Shown piece after piece: positions 58,094 to 64,000 of a stretch of DNA of 64,000 bases (position 1 is its first letter; every line of letters begins with the position of its first letter). This DNA comes from Zygnema cylindricum (lineage: Eukaryota; Streptophyta; Zygnematophyceae; Zygnematales; Zygnemataceae), in contig JBBHKE010003409.1 in assembly GCA_037447655.1 (NCBI GenBank), positions 320,567-384,566 of the forward strand, written 5' to 3'. Position numbers and translations under genes: made by a program. Below the pieces are notes generated by a model. It was not told where the DNA came from. It saw only the letters and a list, made by a program, of their open reading frames with translations, and ran no database searches.

Positions 58094-59841
58094 ATGGAGG
58101 TCAGCAGCCAGTCGTATAGGCGACAGCGTAGTGTTTTACCGTATCGTCGTTGCTACCCTCCATTACCTCGGCGTAATCTACGACGTCGGCCAAGAGTAGA
58201 AAGGGAAGAGGTACGAAGGGAAGGAGTGGCGAGAGAAAACCCCACAAGGGAAAAGCAATCGCCGAGGGGGGTAGAGAGGGAAAGACATGGCCCAAAAACT
58301 GTGATAGGAGTAAGGGGAACCGCGGAGGAATTAGCGAGAGAAAGTAAGGCGGCCACTTTGGTACAAATCGGTTGGGTGTCGGCGGAGGGGAGGGATCATG
58401 AAAGGGAGGTGAGATAAGAGGTAGAGGTGGAAGGATTGACACCGGTTCGGGGAGGAAGGGAAGATACAAATTTGGATGAGGTAGCAAAGGAGGGGGTTTT
58501 ACCGAAGGAGGGAAGGGAGGAAAGGGGTGAATCGGTTGATGTGAGGAGGGGGGAGGCGGTAGAAAGTGAGATGAATAGGGGAGAAAAAAATCCATTAGAG
58601 GAGGGTAGAAAGACGGTAATAGGTGTAGACGGAGGGGAGAAGGAGGTGACGGTAGAAGAGGGTGAGCGAAGTCAGGCACAGGAAAAGGTAGAGAAAAAAT
58701 GTAAAAAAAGAAAAAGAAAATTAATACTTTTTGATGAGGACAACGAAGAGGAAAAAGGTGGGGGTTTTAGGGAAGAGAAGTTGTTAAGTGAGGAGAGGGA
58801 GGGGAAGACAGAATTGGGAGAGGAAAGAAAGGGAAAGGAGGCGACGGTTGAAGAGGGTGGGTCGAGTGAGGTTAGGGGAAGATTAGATAGAAAAAGAAAT
58901 ATAATAAATAAAAAATTCATAGGTTTTTGTGAGACCGTGGAGGAGGAAGGAGTAGGGGGAGAGGCAACATTCGAGAAAGGTGGGGGGGTTGGAGCACGGA
59001 GAAAGATAGCTAGGAAGAAAGAGATAGCAAAGGGTAAGCGTAAAGTGAAAGATGACAATGACAAATTATACGTCCCCTCGTCTTCGGATAGCGACGAGAG
59101 CATCGAGGATGGTGAAGAATCGCCGGAAGACAAGCCCGAACCCGAAATTTTCGAACCCACAGATATCGTGGTGTGGAAAAACGAAGATGATCCCACCACC
59201 GAGGACGAACAAACCCCGGATAGTGAGGGAAGGCAACGTGAGGGGGAATTTGATGATGACGACGACGTGTTCGGGGCGCCTCCCACGCCGACTAGGGAGA
59301 GAGACATTGTAATGGCTCCTCCACATCCTCAACCTCCACACCCCATTGAGCATCCCGATTGGTATTTTCCTCCTCCCACGGGAGGGGAGGAAATGGACAG
59401 TTTCGTGCCTCGACCCAAACATTATATTCAGGTTGCCGAATGGCCGAAACATTGGAGGTATGGTGAACCCCGACCCCTAAACCCGGAAGTGAATCCTTTT
59501 ACTCAAATTCTTGACATCCCCCCGATGTCACCGCACATCCAACATGGTTGTTTATCTCGCTTGAGGACCGAGGCTCGACCTTTGCCCACATAAGGCAATT
59601 TGATCCGGCGGATCCCCAGATAGCGTGGGTTGTTCGTGGGGAGGACGGTTTTCGGGTAAATGTCCCCGAGTTGCTACGTCATCATCATCCGAGGGATCCC
59701 CGGTTATACAACATCCTAAAATATTGTCAAGTAACTCCCAAGGTACTCGCTCTCCGAGATGCTCGTACGACGATATTGCAAAAATGTCGCAATGTCAAAG
59801 TGCCACGCTCTCGCCTTTGGGAAATACAAAGGGTTCTGTAA
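58094..59841 (+). pseudogene. Long charged ORF with one stop and one frameshift, cut by LTR
   Basis: One frame runs from ATG 58094 to an in-frame TAA at 58415-58417 and on in the same frame to 59593. The coding character switches frame near 59545 (reading LFISLEDRGSTFAHIRQFDP) and ends at 59841, four bases before an LTR-like unit. Together it would be about 580 codons. The first part is Arg/Glu-rich with basic clusters (KCKKRKRK). The middle is acidic and Ser-rich (YVPSSSDSDESIEDGEE). The last part is Pro/Trp-rich and looks folded (EHPDWYFPPP, VAEWPKHWRYGEPRPLNPEV). No family recognised. It may be a gag-like or other element-encoded protein, or a lineage-specific host gene. Assembly errors could explain the two breaks. 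Confidence 0.5.
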
Positions 59842-59844
59842 TTC

Positions 59845-60736
59845 TGTGGTCTCCATTGACCCAGAGAATGAGCAGCCTATGTAAAGCCTCTAGGATAATA
59901 TTTGCCTCTTCTACTTTCCTGCTGAATAAGCGCCGCCCAGGCACACAAATATCATGACCACTCTCACCCCTGTGAGGACAAGACTCCCCTGAGTCAAACG
60001 CAAAAATAATCACTGAATTTGCTCCCCTGAGCAGTAAGTTATGGTTGGTCAAAGATGACCTTTATAGTTACAAGCTCTCTTAGAGAGAGGTACCTAAATT
60101 TCACTAAGTCCTGGTCTGCCTACTTACGACTGCCTACTACTAAACCCTAGTCCTATAGAAACACTATATAGTACAAGAAGATACATTGGGCGATGTACTT
60201 ATTGTACGGCCATTGTACAACATGGCTTTCAAGGTGACGCATGTCAAAACGGGAGCCATGGTTCCTCCTCCCATCTTCTCTGGTATCCAACAGTATGGTG
60301 CCACGTGGCGTCGCGTGACGCTATCCCCAAAGGCCGCCGAAAGTTTATTGCGGGTGGCGGCTGAAATTGTGGCCGTCCGATCATTTGTATTTATGCGGCT
60401 TCGATTCGCTTCCATGCATGAATTGATTAATGCGTGTTTTCGTTAGTCTGCTGCAAATTAGCCCGTTTAACAAATATATAAATATGCGTGAAACGTAATA
60501 CGTATATCGTTTCCTTAGTGCCTTAATGGATAAGGCTAAAGTCTAAGTAGAATTTCGTAGACCTCGGTTCAAATCCGGCTAGAGGAAGTATTTTGCTACA
60601 TATAGTAAAATACCTTCTATTTCATTCTCCCTTCTAAATGACGAGGCAGTCATGGCGTGCCTTTGGTTCTCTCTTTCTCTCTCTTTACATTCTAACTAAA
60701 CTATAGAAGTGAACTATTAATTACCTCTTTTCAACA
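59845..60736 (-). repeat. LTR-like unit B, 892 bases
   Basis: On the minus strand it starts TGTTGAAAAGAGG after a purine run (CAAAGGGGAG) and ends ...AATGGAGACCACA. It shares ordered blocks with unit A: CTCCATT-GACC, GCCTCTAGG, ACTCCCCTGAGTC, CACTAAGTCCT, TATAGTACA and GGGCGATGTACTT-TGTACGGCC. The two are clearly related but well diverged, so they are not the fresh LTR pair of one insertion. Confidence 0.65.
60511..60598 (+). tRNA. tRNA-Arg-like sequence inside LTR-like unit B (probably not functional)
   Basis: Acceptor-like TTCCTTA pairs with AGAGGAA. The D-arm AGTGCCTTAATGGATAAGGC closely resembles eukaryotic tRNA-Arg. A five-base stem GTCTA/TAGAC closes an oversized 12-base loop, and a B-box GGTTCAAATCC is intact. 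The enlarged anticodon loop and imperfect T-stem argue for a tRNA-derived module rather than a working tRNA. Confidence 0.55.
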
Positions 60737-60754
60737 CTCCCCTTTGCAATTCTA

Positions 60755-61741
60755 TGTCCTCCATTTCGACCAAGAATGAGGAAGCCTCTAGGTAGTTTTT
60801 GACTAACCCACTTTCAACAAGAGCAACTGCTACCCTAGCAGATAAATAGATAACCTAATCGCACCCCTGTGGAGTCTGGACTCCCCTGAGTCCACAGCAA
60901 AAGGAATCACCGAAAACGCCTTACCAGGCGATTAATTATCAAGCGGCAAAGATGCCAATATTTATACAAGCTTGTTGGGAGAGAGGCAGCTACCTCCTCA
61001 ATCCACTAAGTCCTAAACCCTCTCACAACCCCTATCTACTGAAGTACGGGACCAATCAAAAGACTGTATAGTACAGAAAAGTAACATGGGCGATGTACTT
61101 TCTGTACGGCCTGTGTACGACAAGGCCATGGAGTGGACGCCTGTCTCCTCCGGACTTGTCCTCACGCTCCCCGGAATTCCGGCTTCCTAATAACATATTG
61201 CCAAGTGTCGCCAGGTTATGTTACATCCGTAAACCGCCAAAGCGGCCATTCTAGGATCTCGGCGATGATGTGAGCCGTCGGATCTAAGTCGGCTTTAAAT
61301 TCCAGCCGTTCAAAACAAATGTCCGGTACATTTGTTTCGTGCGCACTTAATTTCCCAACTAGTTTCTATGTATCCTATTTGTAATTCCGTTAATCGGATT
61401 AGTCGTCTATCTATTGTTTAAATAGCTATCGAACCCTATGTATCCTAACAGACTACTACGACAGACTGGTAAGGGTTGACGGCTATGCCTCGCCCTACCG
61501 GTCGGAGGTTCGAGTCCTACCGAACTCAACCTTTTTGGTTGAGAGTGACTTAGGTCACTCTTATGCCCTGCCTATGGAGCTAAGGCAGCCATAGCTCCAC
61601 CGCCCTCTCTCTCCTTCAGTGACTACAACAAGTATGGGGGTCTGAGAGAGAAGGTGGAGGCAAGCTGCCTCTGCTTTTCTTTTCCTTTTTATTTTAATTA
61701 AGACCTAGAAAATACCTCCCCTAAATCTAGTGATTTCAACA
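60755..61741 (-). repeat. LTR-like unit A, 987 bases, 3-prime LTR of Copia element
   Basis: On the minus strand it starts TGTTGAAATCAC right after the purine run AAGTAAAGGG that follows the Copia coding region, as expected for polypurine tract plus 3-prime LTR. It ends ...GGAGGACA (60755). Only 18 bases separate it from unit B. Confidence 0.7.
61455..61535 (+). tRNA. tRNA-like sequence inside LTR-like unit A (probably not functional)
   Basis: The B-box GGTTCGAGTCC is perfect and sits 3-prime of a GGTAAGGG/CCCTACC stem. It is followed by CTCAACC-TTTTT-GGTTGAG and AGTGAC/GTCACT hairpins. The position matches the tRNA-Arg-like sequence in unit B but the sequence differs. A standard cloverleaf could not be drawn by eye. 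Confidence 0.4.
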
Positions 61742-61752
61742 CCCTTTACTTC

Positions 61753-64000
61753 TTAGTCACTTTTCAATTTTAATCCACATTTTTCTTTACAATACTTTAG
61801 CTTGGGAGACGGCACAGGCTTTGTCATCATATCAGCCACCATTTCCCCATCACGCCTATACACCAAATTTACAATTTTATTTTCCACTTTTTCCCTCACA
61901 AAGCTCAATCTTATATCCATATGCTTAGCTTTGAAATGGTGTTTTGGATTGGCTCCAATTGCAGTTGCAGCCTGATTGTCAAAAAACACTTCATGTACTC
62001 CCTTCTTCATGTACCCTAATTCTTGCAACAAGGACTTCACCCACATCAGCTCTTTCACAGCAGAACAAGAGGCCATTTACTCAGCCTCCATAGTGGACTA
62101 AGCAACAACCTTTTGTTGCTTGCTGCTCCAACAACAAGCACCTTCCCCCACATACAATACATACCCAGAAGTGCATCTTCTCATAGGTGCATCACCATAA
62201 CTAGCATCACTCCAAGTTGTGATGTCAGTGTGCTCCCCTCCCAAATGCAACCATAGATCCCTAGTTCCCACTAGGTATCTCATTACTCTCTTGGTTGCCT
62301 CCCAGTCACTCTTTCTAGGATCATTAAGACTCCTATTGAGGACTCTAACTGCTGCAGCTATATCAGGCCTAGTACAATTCATAAAGTAAATCCAACTTCC
62401 TACAACTTGTCTGTAAGGAATAGACTTCATAAACTGCCTCTCTCCTGGACTCATCTGATCATCTAACATTATCACTCCTCCTTCTACACTTCCATCACTT
62501 ACTTTCTTCAAGTCCATGGGAGTGGTACAACTGTTTGCATTCTCCATCTGGAATTTCTCTAGCATATTTCCTATAGCCTCTCTCTGTGTAAGTCTGATGC
62601 TCCTCTTCTCCCTATTTCTTTCCATTTGAATTCCCGGAATATATTTAGCCTCTCCTAAATCCTTCATGTTAAATCTACTTTCCAGATCTTTCTTTAACCT
62701 ATTTATCTTCTCCATGGACTTACTCAATACCTGCATATCATCCACATAAATTGCAATGAAAATCACACCATTCTCATCCTCAAACATATAAATAGAATGG
62801 TCAGAATTGATCCGAATGTTCCCCAGATTGGTAAGAAACTCATCTAGTTTCTTATTCCATTGTCTGGGGGCCTGCTTTAGTCCATATAAAGACTTTATAA
62901 GTCTGCAGACTTTGCTTTCCTCTCCTTCCTCTACAAAACCTTCTGGTTGCCGCATGAAGATTTCTTCCTCTAGTTCACCGTTGAGGAAGGCGGTTTTGAT
63001 ATCTATCTGGTGAATTTCCATGTCTTCCGCTGCTGCTAGTTTAAGGAGAATCCTTACAGATGGGAATCGAACTACCGGAGCAAAGGTCTCCTCATAATCT
63101 ATCCCCTCTTTTTGAGTGGACCCTTTTGCCACCAGCTGAGCCTTAAATCTCTCAATGGTGTTATCTGGATTCAGTTTCAGTTTAAATACCCATTTACACC
63201 CAATGGGTTTTCTATCTGGTGGACAGTCCACCAGCTCCCAAGTATTTGCCTCCATGATTGAAGCCATCTCATCATTTATGGCTCTGACCCCCCTTTCTTT
63301 CTCCGGACAGTCCATTGCCTCCGAGTATGACTGAGGCTCATCTGGATGAGGAAGCTTTGTTACCTTTCAAGCAGCCTGTTTTCCTTGAAGCCTTTTGCTG
63401 CTCCTCCGTCCTCCCTCAAAATCTGAAGCTGGAATGGAGGGAAGTCTTGGATTCCTCCGAACTGTCTCATCAGCTCCCCTATCCATGGGAACCAGTTTTG
63501 ACTCCTCTTCCCCTCTCTCCTCAAAGGGTGTAGGAATATGAGGAGATTCTGGTATATCTCCCCCATCTTTTATCTCCCCTGAATCTGCAATCATGTTTTC
63601 ACTAGTGTCTCTTTTGGGAAGATCTAAGTCCTCCTCACTCTCGGACTCAAAGCTGATTCTGATTTTCTTAGTGTATTTGAAAGGATCAAAAGACTTCGAT
63701 TCATCCATAACAACTAGATGCTTTACCAGAATGATATCTTGTTTAGCTAAGTCATAGACTCTATAACCTTTGACATCCTCATCATATCCCACAAAATATC
63801 GCGGTTTCCCTTTAGCATCTAGTTTCCAGTTTTTCTTATCTGTGTGAAGACTATAAACTTGACTACCGATACTTTCAAGTGAGAAATATTCGGTTTCTTT
63901 CCAACCCATCTCTCATAAGGGGTCATTCCTTTAACAGCTCTGGTGAGGACTCTATTCTTAATGTAGTTAGCACAGTTCATGGCCTCTGCCCAAAATCTTC
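61753..64000 (-). mobile_element. Copia-type LTR retrotransposon, decayed pol region
   Basis: Read on the minus strand, the order is integrase C-terminal part (RFWAEAMNCANYIKNRV from the window edge; KLDAKGKPRYFVGYDED), an acidic linker, reverse transcriptase (GCKWVFKLKLNPDNTIERFK; ETFAPVVR; IDIKTAFLNGEL; SLYGLKQAPRQW; IYVDDM) and RNase H (WSDASYGDAP; AKHMDIRLSFVREKV). Integrase before reverse transcriptase identifies Copia rather than Gypsy. Breaks seen: a one-base frameshift near 63865-63872, and in-frame TGA at 63367-63369, TAG at 62098-62100 and TAA at 62077-62079. The copy is therefore not autonomous. gag, protease and the 5-prime LTR lie beyond the right edge. Confidence 0.93.

Noticed and set aside
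60186-60446. 86-residue frame inside LTR-like unit B
   Set aside because: It lies within the LTR-like unit, antisense to the element, and the corresponding region of unit A does not keep it.

Overview
This is a nuclear window from an intron-rich, repeat-rich photosynthetic eukaryote. Three things point to the streptophyte (plant and charophyte) lineage: a single-domain plant-type aspartate carbamoyltransferase with a long N-terminal extension, a plastid-type DUF4079 membrane protein, and a plant-style PLAC8/PCR protein. Low gene density, long introns, purine/pyrimidine tracts, an assembly gap and many small DNA elements fit a large charophyte genome such as Chara. The genus is a guess; the lineage is better supported. 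All gene models were built by hand from splice sites, reading phase and family resemblance. No alignment or expression data were available.

Genes recovered: (1) a TMEM186-like mitochondrial protein, minus strand, 8 exons, 1118-8855; (2) a monoacylglycerol-lipase-type alpha/beta hydrolase, plus strand, 8 exons, 11008-15770; (3) plastid-type aspartate carbamoyltransferase, minus strand, 5 exons with one GC-AG intron, 19252-21930; (4) a PLAC8-domain protein, plus strand, 4 exons, 26733-28920; (5) a DUF4079 protein, minus strand, 4 exons, 32068-35146; (6) a GPALPP/J-domain/DUF3752 nuclear protein, plus strand, 11 exons, 41937-50873. Adjacent exons agree in phase throughout. The genes share no pathway; this is ordinary eukaryotic gene order.

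From about 55 kb the window changes character. There is a small basic protein gene whose last exon runs into a transposon, a two-exon gene with a TATA box (56952-57581), and a long charged ORF broken by a stop and a frameshift (58094-59841). None was recognised. The last ORF ends four bases before the first of two tandem LTR-like units (59845-60736 and 60755-61741), each carrying a tRNA-like sequence. These lead into a decayed Copia element on the minus strand (61753-64000 and beyond).

The spaces and introns hold three families of short DNA elements. Family 1 is TA-flanked with ends like CACCGCGAATCGTTATTAG (about a dozen copies). Family 2 is TA-flanked with ends like GTGTTGGGTATCG and a CGATATATCG-rich body. 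Family 3 has GGTCGCAAA ends (two copies). Families 1 and 2 repeatedly abut each other, even sharing the same TA. Introns of three of the six main genes also contain partial copies of neighbouring exon/splice junctions. Two foldback structures (7960-8033 and 9066-9478) resemble small-RNA precursors.
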